From Bifidobacterium reuteri DSM 23975 (GTDB lineage: Bacteria > Actinomycetota > Actinomycetes > Actinomycetales > Bifidobacteriaceae), in contig NZ_JGZK01000006.1 in NCBI RefSeq assembly GCF_000741695.1, positions 186,001 to 250,000 on the forward strand: 64,000 bases of DNA, given 5' to 3'. Below are positions 48,622-58,074 of the stretch, in pieces. A model generated the notes under the pieces. It was not told the DNA's origin. It ran no database searches and saw only the letters and a program-made list of their open reading frames with translations. Every line of letters begins with the position of its first letter. Position 1 is the first letter of the stretch. The position numbers and the translations under genes were made by a program.

Positions 48622-49523
48622 CACTTGCCGTCCTTTCCGGCAGCCGAAGCGTCGACTGCCGTTCGATCATGCAGGGAGCCGTGATCATGATGATGCATTT
48701 GCGCCACTTCGGTGGCCGTATGCATGTCCTGCATCTGGGTATCCGGCTCATCCGGTGTCGGGGTCACGAACATATCGCCCTGTGGTGTGGTCACTACCTG
48801 CACCTGCGTGCCGTACAGATGCGTGAGCAGGTCGGAGTCAAGCACCTTGCCCATATCCGCGTAATGCGGGTGTCCGTCGAGCAGGTAGACTGCGCCGGTC
48901 ATGATCGGCAACAGCATGTTGAGATCGTGGGCCACCACCTGGATGGTCATGCCCAGTTCTTTGTTGAGGCGCGCGAGCACATGAACGGCGGCCCGCTGGC
49001 TGGCTAGGTCGAGATTGGCCAGCGGCTCGTCAAGCATGAGGAGCTGAGGGTCGCTCACCAGCGCTTGCGCTATGGCCACGCGCTGGCGAAGACCGCCTGA
49101 CAATTCGGAAAGACGGTATTGCGCCTTGTCTGCGATGCCGGTGAATTCCATGGCCTGTCGGGCTTTGTCGCGTTCCTCCCGTGTCACCAGATGGATGCCG
49201 AATCGTGTGCCGGTCAGACCGAGCAGTACCGATTGTTCGGCGGTGAGATTGGAATCGACGTTGGAAACATAGCTTTGCGGTACGTATCCGATGCGTTTGT
49301 TTGCTTGGCCTGCCGGCTTGCCTAGTACAGTGACGCTGCCGTGGGACAGGGGAAGCAGCCCCAATTCCGCTTTCATCATGGTGGTTTTGCCGGCGCCGTT
49401 GGTGCCCACGATGGCTGTGACCGAACCGTAGGGGATGCTGAAGGTGCCGTGTTGCCAGATGACATGGTCGCCACGTGTGATGGCGGCGTCGTCAAAGACG
49501 ATGCAGTCGGGGTTCTTGCTCAT
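48621..49523 (-). CDS. Metal ABC transporter ATPase (zinc/manganese family)
   Basis: The cytosolic ATPase, 300 residues: Walker A GTNGAGKTTMM, signature LSGGLRQRVAIAQAL and Walker B LLMLDEPLANLDLASQ. After the ATPase domain comes a His-rich tail (HTATEVAQMHHHDHGSLHD) that might bind or sense the transported metal. The start is ATG 49523, or GTG 49529 or TTG 49541; none has a clear ribosome site. It overlaps the permease gene. Confidence 0.9.
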   Translation of the reverse strand: MSKNPDCIVFDDAAITRGDHVIWQHGTFSIPYGSVTAIVGTNGAGKTTMMKAELGLLPLSHGSVTVLGKPAGQANKRIGYVPQSYVSNVDSNLTAEQSVLLGLTGTRFGIHLVTREERDKARQAMEFTGIADKAQYRLSELSGGLRQRVAIAQALVSDPQLLMLDEPLANLDLASQRAAVHVLARLNKELGMTIQVVAHDLNMLLPIMTGAVYLLDGHPHYADMGKVLDSDLLTHLYGTQVQVVTTPQGDMFVTPTPDEPDTQMQDMHTATEVAQMHHHDHGSLHDRTAVDASAAGKDGK

Positions 49524-49564
49524 AGCCACTGATTGTGGCAAATGATGCTGACAATCGTTCTCAA

Positions 49565-50821
49565 TTACTGCTTATTCGGGTCGGGTTGGGCGTCGTCGGC
49601 TGATGCATCAGCAGAGTTTGCACCATCCTTCGAGATGCCGCTGCCGCCAGCTGCGTCGGATGACGCCTTGCATTCGCGCAGATACGTCGGGGCGTCATCA
49701 CCGGAATCATTCGATGATTCGCCGTCTGCGGAGGCTGCGCTGCCGTTTGAATCATCGCTGGATGATGTGCCGTTGGAATCGGATTCGGTGGTGTTGGCGC
49801 TCCCGGAGTCGGAGCTCGATGCGTCTTCGGAGGAGCCGCCGTCACCGGAGCCGTTTTCAGTGTCAGATTCGCAGCCATAGCTGGGGTCCACGGCGTCGAT
49901 AATCGTATTGACGAGTTGGTTGATCCAGTCGTTCAGCGCGTTGACGTCCTCGGGCATCTGCTCGGAGATGTCCACCACCGGTACGTCTGCGCGGCCAGCG
50001 GTGCCGGTGATCATGTTCGTGGCGTCGCTGGATTCCTGTGTGTTGTTGACGAGCACGTCGGCTTTTCCGTCCTCGAGGAGCTTCTGGAACGATTGCAGGT
50101 CGGCTGGGGCGACTTCGCCGCCTGACGCGGTGGATTGCGTATAGCCTTTCGGTGTGATGTCCTCGAACCCCAGATCGGACATCAGGTAATACGCCACGGG
50201 TTCCGTCGCCGCGTAGGCGACCTTCTTCGTATGGTGTTTGGTGAAATCATCCACCCATTGCTCCAAGGATTGCTCCCCTTGCTTCCATGTCGCCAGCCGC
50301 TGTTCGAAATCCTTCTTCTTGCTTGGAAGGGCCTTGATATACGCCTCGGTGATCGCCTCGGCCATGCCGGTGCGCGCGTCTTTGGAGAACCATAGATGCG
50401 GGTTGTCGCCGTCCGTGGCTCCCACCACCGAAGCCGCGGATACTAGGTTCGAACCTTGTCCCAGAGATTTGGTCGCCCAGGAATCATATCCTGCGCCGTT
50501 GGCCACCACTACCTGCGCTTTGGACAACTTGGCCACGTCGGAGGTCTTCGGCTCGAAATCATGCGCATCGACGTTGGTGGAATTCACGATGGAGGTGACC
50601 TTCACGTCATCGCCGCCGAGCTCGGCGGCCAGCGAACCCCACTGGTTGATGGACGACACCACGGTGATCGGTCCTGTCGCCTGTTTGTCGATGTCGGTGG
50701 ATGAATCGCCGGAACCGGGGGCCGCAGACGGTTGCGAACCGCATGCTGCTGCAGCCAACAGCATGACGGCGCTGATGCCTGCTGCCGCGTATCGCGTAAG
50801 TCGTGCGAATCGAGTCCCCAT
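49565..50821 (-). CDS. Metal-binding lipoprotein (cluster A-I, probably Mn)
   Basis: The solute-binding subunit of the metal importer, 418 residues. A lipobox (LLAAAACGSQ, Cys about 28) anchors it. Likely ligands are the His in VDAHDFEP, the His in NPHLWFS and the Glu in AATEPVAYYL; a Glu at the third site is typical of manganese-binding relatives, while zinc proteins have His. No His-rich loop is present. A Ser/Asp-rich insertion of about 65 residues lies between two cysteines in the C-terminal part. AGAAGG precedes the ATG. Confidence 0.85.
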   Translation of the reverse strand: MGTRFARLTRYAAAGISAVMLLAAAACGSQPSAAPGSGDSSTDIDKQATGPITVVSSINQWGSLAAELGGDDVKVTSIVNSTNVDAHDFEPKTSDVAKLSKAQVVVANGAGYDSWATKSLGQGSNLVSAASVVGATDGDNPHLWFSKDARTGMAEAITEAYIKALPSKKKDFEQRLATWKQGEQSLEQWVDDFTKHHTKKVAYAATEPVAYYLMSDLGFEDITPKGYTQSTASGGEVAPADLQSFQKLLEDGKADVLVNNTQESSDATNMITGTAGRADVPVVDISEQMPEDVNALNDWINQLVNTIIDAVDPSYGCESDTENGSGDGGSSEDASSSDSGSANTTESDSNGTSSSDDSNGSAASADGESSNDSGDDAPTYLRECKASSDAAGGSGISKDGANSADASADDAQPDPNKQ

Positions 50822-50868
50822 AACGCGCCTTCTTTTCGTGCGTGGACGATACATGTATGACTTGTTTC

Positions 50869-50885
50869 AACGATAGCCTATCGTT
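50869..50885. promoter_or_regulatory. Palindromic operator candidate of the metal transporter
   Basis: AACGATA-GCC-TATCGTT, a 7-bp perfect inverted repeat with a central TAGCCTA like that of DtxR/IdeR/MntR-family boxes. It sits between the lipoprotein gene and folD, which are divergent. The regulator is not encoded in the window. Confidence 0.6.
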
Positions 50886-50932
50886 TCGATACAGTTCATT
50901 TATTCACCGAAATAATCGTGGAAGGGCTTCAG

Positions 50933-51808
50933 ATGACTATGAGGATCGACGGCAAGAAGGTCGCTGGCGAAATCAAGGCCGATCTTTCGAAGCGTGTCGC
51001 GCGACTTGCGGCGCAGGGTGTGGTTCCCGGACTCGGCACCGTGCTGGTGGGGGAGGATCCCGGGTCGGTCAAATACGTGGCCGGCAAGCATGCGGATTGT
51101 CAGGAAATCGGTATCCGTTCGGTACGGAAGGACCTGCCGGCCGACGCCGATTTCGATCAGATAGCGGCAGCGGTCAGAGAGCTCAACGCAGACCCGGCGT
51201 GCAACGGTTTCATTGTTCAGCTTCCACTGCCCAAGGGCATTGATGAGAACGCCATCATCGACATGATCGATCCGGCCAAGGATGCGGACGGCATGCACCC
51301 GTACAACCTGGGTGAGCTTGTGCTGCATGTCCGCAGCGAAATCACCACGCCGTTGCCCTGCACGCCGCGAGGCGTCATCGAATTGCTGAAGGCCTATGAC
51401 ATCGACCTCAATGGCAAGGAGATATGCGTGCTGGGGCGAGGCATCACCATCGGGCGTACCATCGGACTGATGCTGACGCGCAATGCGGTGAACGCCACGG
51501 TGACGCTGTGCCATACCGGTACCAAGGACGTGGTCGACCACATGAGGCGTGCCGATGTGATTGTGGCGGCCATGGGACAGGCCGGTTTTGTGACTCCCGA
51601 CAAGATAAAGGAGGGAGCGGTGCTGGTCGACGTCGGCGTCAGTCGCGTCTTCGACGAGGAAGCCGGTCGATACCGCATCAAGGGCGACGTGGACCCTGCA
51701 TGCTATGAGAAGGCCTCCGCCTACACGCCCAACCCTGGTGGTGTGGGCCCCATGACCCGCGCGATGCTGCTCGCCAACGTGGTGGAAATGGCAGAGCGCT
51801 CCCTATAG
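50933..51808 (+). CDS. folD: Methylene-THF dehydrogenase / cyclohydrolase
   Basis: A bifunctional enzyme interconverting methylene-, methenyl- and formyl-tetrahydrofolate. It has 291 residues: [16 protein letters not shown] with the catalytic Lys, the [28 protein letters not shown] signature and the NADP loop [16 protein letters not shown] (most relatives have GRSNIVGKP). [18 protein letters not shown] ends the domain. ATG 50933 follows AAGGG; the in-frame GTG at 50918 does not. It works with glyA. Confidence 0.94.
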   Translation: MTMRIDGKKVAGEIKADLSKRVARLAAQGVVPGLGTVLVGEDPGSVKYVAGKHADCQEIGIRSVRKDLPADADFDQIAAAVRELNADPACNGFIVQLPLPKGIDENAIIDMIDPAKDADGMHPYNLGELVLHVRSEITTPLPCTPRGVIELLKAYDIDLNGKEICVLGRGITIGRTIGLMLTRNAVNATVTLCHTGTKDVVDHMRRADVIVAAMGQAGFVTPDKIKEGAVLVDVGVSRVFDEEAGRYRIKGDVDPACYEKASAYTPNPGGVGPMTRAMLLANVVEMAERSL

Positions 51809-51834
51809 CTGAGAAATGACCTTGTGCAGGCTGT

Positions 51835-51900
51835 GATGTTCTGTTGCCGGGAGCGCTCCAGGCCGCTCGGGCCAAGCTTTACGCCCGGCAACAGAACATC
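51835..51900 (+). repeat. 17-bp inverted repeat upstream of rpsA
   Basis: Positions 51835-51851 and 51884-51900 pair perfectly, around a 32-base loop with an inner GAGCG/CGCTC stem. No T-run follows. It may be a folD terminator or a small structured RNA. Confidence 0.7.
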
Positions 51901-52063
51901 CCAACCTCACGGTCAACGCGCCCAATACTGCGACACGCTTGATACTATCGAGGATTTTTGGCTAGAGATGCCTGTACTCTGAACATTTGTATGTCTGTAA
52001 AGGCGTGCGAATAACTGAATATCGAGTAACTATCCATCCATTCTATGAGAAACCATTAATTAC

Positions 52064-53539
52064 ATGGCAGAGAACAACACTGAAGTCACCAAGGTCGCCA
52101 TCAACGACATCGGCACCGAAGAGGACTTCATCAAGGCAGTCGATTCCACCATCAAGAACTTCGACGATGGTGATCTGGTCGAAGGTACCGTCGTCAAGAT
52201 CGATCACGACGAGGTCCTCCTGGATATCGGCTACAAGACCGAGGGTGTGATTCCCTCCCGCGAACTTTCCATCAAGAAGGACGTTGATCCTGACGAAGTC
52301 GTCGAGGTCGGCGACCAGATTGAGGCCCTTGTCGTCACCAAGGAAGACAAGGAAGGCCGTCTGATTCTTTCTAAGAAGCGTGCTCAGTACGAGCGTGCCT
52401 GGGGCGACATCGAGAAGATCAAGGAAGCTGACGGCGTTGTTGAGGGCACCGTCATCGAAGCCGTCAAGGGCGGCCTCATCGTGGACATCGGTCTGCGTGG
52501 CTTCCTGCCGGCCTCCCTGGTCGAGATGCGTCGCGTCCGTGACCTGTCCCCGTACATCGGTCAGAAGATCAAGGCCAAGATCCTCGAGCTCGACAAGAAC
52601 CGCAACAATGTGGTGCTCTCCCGTCGCCAGTACCTCGAGGAGACCCAGTCCGAAGTTCGCGAGACCTTCCTGTCCCAGCTCAAGAAGGGCCAGATCCGTG
52701 AGGGCGTGGTGTCCTCCATCGTCAACTTCGGCGCATTCGTCGATTTGGGCGGTGTTGACGGCCTGATCCACGTTTCCGAGCTGTCTTGGAAGCACATCGA
52801 CCACCCGTCCGAAGTCGTCAAGGTCGGCGACAAGGTCACCGTCGAGGTGCTCGACGTCGATCTCGATCGTGAGCGTATCTCCCTGTCCCTCAAGGCCACT
52901 CAGGAAGACCCGTGGCAGCGCTTCGCACGCACCCACGTTCCTGGCCAGATCGTCAAGGGCAAGGTCACCAAGATCGTCCAGTTCGGTGTCTTCATTTCCG
53001 TCGAGGACGGCATCGAGGGCTTGGTGCACATCTCCGAGCTCGCCAACCGTCACGTCGAGAACCCGGAGACCGTGGTCAAGCCGGGCGAGACCGTGTTTGT
53101 CAAGGTGATCGACGTCGATCTCGATCGTCGCCGCATCTCCCTGTCCCTCAAGCAGGCCAACGACTCCGTCGACCCGGCTTCCGAGGACTTCGATCCGGCC
53201 ATCTACGGCATGCCGGCCGAGTACGACGAGCAGGGCAACTACAAGTACCCTGAAGGCTTCGACCCGAACACCAACGAGTGGATCGCCGGTTACGAGAAGC
53301 AGCGCGAGGAATGGGAATCCCAGTATGCTGCCGCCCACGAGCTCTGGGAGGAGCACAAGGAGTTCGTGGCCAAGGAACTGGCCAACGCTGCCGAGTCCGC
53401 TGCCGCCGACGGTCAGGGCCAGAAGGAAGAGAAGCCGGTCGAGGAGACCTCCAACTACTCTTCCGCCGCTCCGGCCACCGGTACGCTCGCTGATTCCGAC
53501 CAGCTCGCCGCCCTGCGCGACCAGCTGCTTGGCAAGTGA
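52064..53539 (+). CDS. rpsA: 30S ribosomal protein S1
   Basis: Helps the 30S subunit bind mRNA. It has 491 residues with four S1 RNA-binding domains at about 30-105, 120-190, 205-280 and 290-365, as in other high-GC Gram-positives. The last 120 residues are charged and Ala/Glu-rich. The gene shows highly biased codon use. The ATG has no clear ribosome site within 15 bases, consistent with S1-type autogenous control or weak initiation signals. Confidence 0.97.
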   Translation: MAENNTEVTKVAINDIGTEEDFIKAVDSTIKNFDDGDLVEGTVVKIDHDEVLLDIGYKTEGVIPSRELSIKKDVDPDEVVEVGDQIEALVVTKEDKEGRLILSKKRAQYERAWGDIEKIKEADGVVEGTVIEAVKGGLIVDIGLRGFLPASLVEMRRVRDLSPYIGQKIKAKILELDKNRNNVVLSRRQYLEETQSEVRETFLSQLKKGQIREGVVSSIVNFGAFVDLGGVDGLIHVSELSWKHIDHPSEVVKVGDKVTVEVLDVDLDRERISLSLKATQEDPWQRFARTHVPGQIVKGKVTKIVQFGVFISVEDGIEGLVHISELANRHVENPETVVKPGETVFVKVIDVDLDRRRISLSLKQANDSVDPASEDFDPAIYGMPAEYDEQGNYKYPEGFDPNTNEWIAGYEKQREEWESQYAAAHELWEEHKEFVAKELANAAESAAADGQGQKEEKPVEETSNYSSAAPATGTLADSDQLAALRDQLLGK

Positions 53540-53580
53540 GTTCGCTTTACAGCAAGGCTGCTAGCGCCTAGCTCATAAGG

Positions 53581-53610
53581 AAGCCCGACCCATAGTGGTC
53601 GGGTTTTCTT
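53581..53610 (+). terminator. rpsA terminator
   Basis: CCCGACC and GGTCGGG pair around CATAGT with flanking A- and T-runs (GGGTTTTCTT). Confidence 0.85.
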
Positions 53611-53745
53611 GTATGTGCCCGCTCGCACGTCCCACACGTTTGGCTGCAGGAGCCTTCACACTTCTCATGCGCATGGATGTTTCACCGTGCATGGATTCTC
53701 CCATCGTGGCCCCGGAATAGTGCATCGCGTATTAGCATAGCGTCT

Positions 53746-54366
53746 ATGAGAATAGGATTGACTGGTGGCATCGCGGCGGGCAAAAGCACCGTGGCCGCGA
53801 GGCTGAGCGAACTGGGTGCATTGCTTATCGACTACGATGCGCTGGCCCATGACGTGGTCAGACCAGGGGGAGTGGCATTGCCTCGTATCGAGGTGGAGTT
53901 CGGTTCGGCTGTTTTGAACGCGGACGGCACTTTGAACCGTTCCTGGATGGCTGACCATGTGTTCGGCAAGGATGCTCAGCCGGATGCCCGCGCTCGTCTG
54001 GACGCCATCGAGCATCCCCTGATTTATGCTGAAGCCTCGCTTGCCGAACAGCTGCACCCAGAGGCGCGAATTATCGTGCATGATGTGCCGTTGCTCGCAG
54101 AGGTGATCGACACCATTCCGTTCAGCTTCGACCACATCATCACCGTGGAAGCGCCGGTCTGTCTGCGCCTTGAACGTATGACCGAGGAACGAGGCATGAG
54201 CCTAGAACAGGCAGAGGCGCGCATCCGTCACCAGTCCAGTGAGGAAGAGCGACGTGCGATCGCGGACATCGTCATCGACTCCGTCCAGCCGATGGCAAGG
54301 ATGATGGATCAGGTCAATGAGGTATATCAAGGTTTCCTTGCAGAATTGGATGGAGCGGCTGCATAG
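53746..54366 (+). CDS. coaE: Dephospho-CoA kinase
   Basis: Last step of coenzyme A synthesis. It has 206 residues: P-loop GLTGGIAAGKSTVAARL (residues 3-19), LLIDYDALAHDVV and the lid region RHQSSEEERRAIADIVID. TAGCAT (53733-53738) ends 7 bases before the ATG and no ribosome site is seen, so the mRNA is probably leaderless. It lies between rpsA and uvrB, a conserved actinobacterial order. Confidence 0.95.
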   Translation: MRIGLTGGIAAGKSTVAARLSELGALLIDYDALAHDVVRPGGVALPRIEVEFGSAVLNADGTLNRSWMADHVFGKDAQPDARARLDAIEHPLIYAEASLAEQLHPEARIIVHDVPLLAEVIDTIPFSFDHIITVEAPVCLRLERMTEERGMSLEQAEARIRHQSSEEERRAIADIVIDSVQPMARMMDQVNEVYQGFLAELDGAAA

Positions 54367-54439
54367 CCCCTTGTCGATCTTGACTGTCGGACGGTGTCGA
54401 ATAGTCGCCGATGCGCATGCTTGCGTATGATATGGCCTC

Positions 54440-56551
54440 ATGGGATTCAATATCGAGCGTGCCGACAGGCCTTTCGTCGTCAAATCACCCTACAAGCCCG
54501 CAGGCGATCAGCCCCAAGCCATCGAGGAATTGGCTGAGCGCATTGAAAACGGTGAGAACGACGTCGTGCTCATGGGCGCCACCGGTACCGGCAAGACCGC
54601 CACGACCGCATGGCTGATTGAGCGACTGCAACGCCCGACCCTTATCATCGAGCCGAACAAGACGCTCGCCGCCCAGCTATGCGCGGAGTTCCGTGAGCTT
54701 ATGCCGGACAACGCAGTCAGCTATTTCGTCTCCTACTACGATTATTACCAGCCGGAAGCCTATATTCCCCAGACCGATACCTACATTGAAAAGGACTCCA
54801 ACATCAATGATGATGTGGAACGCCTGCGTCATCAGGCCACTGCGAACCTGCTGACCCGCCGTGACTGCGTGGTGGTGGCCACGGTTTCCTGCATCTATGG
54901 CCTTGGTACGCCCGAGGAATATGCCGGGCGCATGCTGCTGCTCAAGGTCGGGCAGGAGATCAATCGCGATGATCTGCTGCGCAGATTCGTCGCCATGCAA
55001 TACAAGCGTAACGACATTGCGTTCACGCGTGGCACCTTCCGTGTGCGAGGTGATACCGTCGAGATCATCCCTGTCTATGAGGAGCTGGCGGTCCGCATCG
55101 AATTCTTCGGCGATGAGATCGACCGCATCTCCACGCTGCACCCCCTGACCGGCGATGAGATAGCCGAAGAACAGGAAGTGCACATCTTCCCGGCATCCCA
55201 CTATGTCGCAGGACCGGAACGCATGGAGCGTGCGCTGAAGACCATCCGTGAGGAACTGGATGAGCGTCTGGCCGAACTGCACAAGCAGGGCAAGGAACTG
55301 GAGGCGCAGCGTCTCAACATGCGCACTACGTATGACCTGGAAATGCTGACACAGGTGGGCGTCTGTTCGGGAGTAGAAAACTACTCAAGACATTTCGACG
55401 GGCGCGCCCCGGGCACGCCGCCGCATACCCTGCTGGATTTCTTCCCCGATGATTTCCTGCTGGTCATCGACGAATCCCATGTCACCGTCCCGCAGATTGG
55501 AGCGATGTACGAAGGGGATGCGTCACGTAAACGCACGCTGGTGGAACATGGGTTCCGCTTGCCTTCGGCCATGGACAACCGGCCTCTGAAATGGCCGGAA
55601 TTCCTCGATCGCGTCGGTCAGACGGTCTATCTGTCGGCGACGCCCGGTGATTATGAGCTCGGGCTTTCCGATGGCGTGGTGGAACAGATCATCCGTCCGA
55701 CCGGATTGCTGGATCCCAAGATCGATGTGCGCCCAGTGGAAGGACAGATCGACGATCTGCTGGCGGAGATCAAGGACCGCGTGGCGAGGAACGAGCGCGC
55801 CCTGGTCACCACCCTGACCAAGAAAATGGCCGAGGACCTGACAGATTACCTATTGGAACGCGGCATCAAAGTGGAGTATCTGCATTCGGACGTCGATACT
55901 CTGCGCCGCGTGGAGCTGCTGCGCATGCTGCGCGAAGGCAAGATCGATGTCATCGTCGGCATCAACTTGCTGAGGGAGGGCCTCGACCTGCCCGAGGTCT
56001 CGTTGGTGGCGATTCTGGATGCCGACAAGGAAGGGTTCCTGCGTTCCTACCGTTCCCTGATTCAGACCATAGGACGTGCCGCGCGTAACGTATCCGGCAC
56101 CGTGATCATGTACGCCGACGAGACCACCGACGCCATGCGCAAGGCCATTGACGAAACCGACCGTCGTCGTGCCAAGCAGATCGCCTACAACAAGGCTCAC
56201 GGCATCGATCCGAAGCCGCTGATCAAGAAGATCAGTGATGTCAACGACATGCTCGCCAAAGAGGATGTGGATACGCAGACGCTGCTTGAAGGCGGGTACC
56301 GCAATGCCGGCAAGGCAGGCAATACGCATCTCGGTGTGCCGACCATGAATGCCGAAGAGGCGGATAAGCGGCATGAGGAGATCCTCAAGGCCGGATTGCC
56401 GGCCCAGGATCTTGCCGATTTGATTCGCCAGCTTTCCGAACAGATGCACACCGCCGCCGAACAGCTGCAGTTCGAGCTCGCCGCGCGCCTGCGCGATGAG
56501 ATCCGCGACCTCAAAAAGGAACTGCGTCAGATGACGGAGGCGAATAAGTGA
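54440..56551 (+). CDS. uvrB: UvrABC system protein B
   Basis: The damage-verifying helicase of nucleotide excision repair, 703 residues. Walker [12 protein letters not shown] near 46, the beta-hairpin [21 protein letters not shown], motif [11 protein letters not shown], motif [12 protein letters not shown] and the C-terminal UVR domain (about 660-695) binding UvrC. The ATG follows TATGAT (54426-54431) by 8 bases with no ribosome site, suggesting a leaderless mRNA. Its stop lies inside the first copy of a repeat that recurs downstream. Confidence 0.97.
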   Translation: MGFNIERADRPFVVKSPYKPAGDQPQAIEELAERIENGENDVVLMGATGTGKTATTAWLIERLQRPTLIIEPNKTLAAQLCAEFRELMPDNAVSYFVSYYDYYQPEAYIPQTDTYIEKDSNINDDVERLRHQATANLLTRRDCVVVATVSCIYGLGTPEEYAGRMLLLKVGQEINRDDLLRRFVAMQYKRNDIAFTRGTFRVRGDTVEIIPVYEELAVRIEFFGDEIDRISTLHPLTGDEIAEEQEVHIFPASHYVAGPERMERALKTIREELDERLAELHKQGKELEAQRLNMRTTYDLEMLTQVGVCSGVENYSRHFDGRAPGTPPHTLLDFFPDDFLLVIDESHVTVPQIGAMYEGDASRKRTLVEHGFRLPSAMDNRPLKWPEFLDRVGQTVYLSATPGDYELGLSDGVVEQIIRPTGLLDPKIDVRPVEGQIDDLLAEIKDRVARNERALVTTLTKKMAEDLTDYLLERGIKVEYLHSDVDTLRRVELLRMLREGKIDVIVGINLLREGLDLPEVSLVAILDADKEGFLRSYRSLIQTIGRAARNVSGTVIMYADETTDAMRKAIDETDRRRAKQIAYNKAHGIDPKPLIKKISDVNDMLAKEDVDTQTLLEGGYRNAGKAGNTHLGVPTMNAEEADKRHEEILKAGLPAQDLADLIRQLSEQMHTAAEQLQFELAARLRDEIRDLKKELRQMTEANK

Positions 56552-56788
56552 GCCTCCGTAGCAGCGAGCAGCGGTAGCGTCGCGAGCGTCGCACGAGTTG
56601 CGGAGGCGAATAAGTGAGCCTCCGTGGCTGAGCCGTGAAGAAAACGCCAGAGGCGTTTTTAGGCGAAGGCGAACGACAGTGAGCTGATGTATGGTCAACC
56701 GAAGGTTGGCGTTATTTGCGGGGCGTGAGCGGCGGTAGCGTCGCGAGCGTCGCACGAGTTGCGGAGGCGAATAAGTGAGCCTCCGTGG
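56535..56788. repeat. uvrB-end repeat family (three copies)
   Basis: CGGAGGCGAATAAGTGAGCCTCCGT, itself an imperfect hairpin GGAGGC/GCCTCC, occurs at 56535-56559 (including the uvrB stop), 56601-56625 and 56762-56786. The second and third copies extend leftward into identical 57-base blocks (56571-56627 and 56732-56788). There is no gene in 56552-56922. Confidence 0.9.
56641..56660 (+). terminator. Intrinsic terminator after uvrB
   Basis: AAAACGCC-AGA-GGCGTTTTT: an 8-bp stem plus T-run, located between the repeat copies. Confidence 0.85.
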
Positions 56789-56831
56789 CAGTTGACCTCC
56801 CACATCCTGTTTGTTGATTTCAATTACAAGG

Positions 56832-56865
56832 TGGAGGATGGAGATACACACATCTCCATCCTCCA
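56832..56865 (+). terminator. Second hairpin before terC
   Basis: Positions 56832-56845 and 56852-56865 pair perfectly (14 bp) around ACACAC, followed by TT. Confidence 0.75.
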
Positions 56866-56922
56866 TTGGACAGTGGTAGTGGAATGGCGGGCCGTCACCA
56901 TAATGGTTTAGTGTAGTGAATC

Positions 56923-57909
56923 ATGGCAGAAACCCCTCTTGCATTTGAAATCGCCACTTTTGTGGTGCTCGCGCTGTTCTTCATCGTCGACCTGTTCGTC
57001 ATCGGCAGGCGACCGCATGTGCCTTCCACCAAGGAGTGTGTGCAGCATATCGCATTCTTCGTGGTCATGGCACTGATCTTCGGCGGTTGCATCTGGTATT
57101 TCGCCGGATCGAAGCCCGCCATCGAGTTCTATTCGGGATGGCTGACCGAATACTCGCTGTCCATCGACAACCTGTTCGTGTTCGTCATCATCATGTCGAA
57201 CTTCGCGGTGCCGAAGAAGATTCAGAAATACGTGCTCTCCGTCGGTATCACCATTGCGCTGATCTTCCGTGGACTGTTCATTATCATCGGTGCCGCGCTG
57301 ATCTCCCGGTTCACATGGGTGTTCTTCATTTTCGGTGCATTCCTTATCTACACTGCAATCAAGCTGGTAGTCGGCGGCGATGAAGATGAGGAGTATCACG
57401 AGAACGGACTCATCCGTGCCCTGCGCAAGGTCATCAAGATCACCGATGAATACGACGGAGAGAAGCTCCGTACCACCCGTAATGGCGTCCGTTATTGGAC
57501 TCCGATGCTGATTGTATTCCTGACCATCGGTACCACCGACGTGATGTTCGCATTCGATTCCATCCCCGCCATCTTCGGTCTTACCAAAGACCCGTTCCTG
57601 GTGTTCACGTCGAACGTGTTCGCATTGCTTGGTCTGCAGCAACTCTATTTCCTGCTTGGCGCGTTGCTGGACAAGCTGGTCTACCTGCCCATGGGCCTCT
57701 CGATCGTGCTCGGGTTCATCGGCGTCAAGCTGGTGATGGAGGCGCTGCATGGCAACACCTTGCCGTTCATCAACGGGGGAGAGGGCGTGCATTGGGTGCC
57801 TGAGGTCCCGACGTGGCTCTCGCTGGCGGTGATTGTGGTGGCAATCGGTGGATCGGCGATTGCGTCCGTGCTCAAGATGAAGGGTATGGAAAAGACCGAA
57901 AAGGCCTGA
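56923..57909 (+). CDS. TerC family membrane protein
   Basis: An integral membrane protein of 328 residues, about nine helices, of the TerC/Alx family linked to tellurite resistance and metal (manganese) efflux or to membrane-protein metalation. Diagnostic parts are LTEYSLSIDNLFVFVIIMS, IGTTDVMFAFDSIPAIFGLT and VFTSNVFALLGLQQLYFLLG, with the conserved Asp residues. No yybP-ykoY riboswitch is recognisable upstream, and no ribosome site precedes the ATG. Confidence 0.92.
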   Translation: MAETPLAFEIATFVVLALFFIVDLFVIGRRPHVPSTKECVQHIAFFVVMALIFGGCIWYFAGSKPAIEFYSGWLTEYSLSIDNLFVFVIIMSNFAVPKKIQKYVLSVGITIALIFRGLFIIIGAALISRFTWVFFIFGAFLIYTAIKLVVGGDEDEEYHENGLIRALRKVIKITDEYDGEKLRTTRNGVRYWTPMLIVFLTIGTTDVMFAFDSIPAIFGLTKDPFLVFTSNVFALLGLQQLYFLLGALLDKLVYLPMGLSIVLGFIGVKLVMEALHGNTLPFINGGEGVHWVPEVPTWLSLAVIVVAIGGSAIASVLKMKGMEKTEKA

Positions 57910-57953
57910 GTTCATGAGGAATTCAATCTGAAGAAACCCAATGGCCACAACAA

Positions 57954-57967
57954 TGTGAGCGCTCACA
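57954..57967. promoter_or_regulatory. LacI-type operator upstream of pyk
   Basis: TGTGAGCGCTCACA, identical to the palindrome before eno, centred about 49 bases before the pyk -10 box. A second, incomplete site (GTGAGCGCTA, 57999-58008) lies inside the promoter spacer. Confidence 0.75.
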
Positions 57968-57985
57968 ACACACCGGCGAAAAAAT

Positions 57986-58015
57986 TTGTCTTGCGTCGGT
58001 GAGCGCTAGTAGACT
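57986..58015 (+). promoter_or_regulatory. pyk promoter
   Basis: TTGTCT (57986-57991), 18-base spacer and TAGACT (58010-58015). Confidence 0.6.
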
Positions 58016-58074
58016 GAAACACGGCAAGTGAGGCTTTCCGCCTCGAACCACAAGAAAAGGATAGGCAGGCATTC

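Noticed and set aside
52043-53356. Minus-strand frame over rpsA
   Set aside because: Shadow frame; the four S1 domains on the plus strand are unmistakable.
56552-56922. yybP-ykoY manganese riboswitch before the TerC-family gene
   Set aside because: Only repeat copies and two terminator hairpins are visible; the conserved loops of that riboswitch class are not found.
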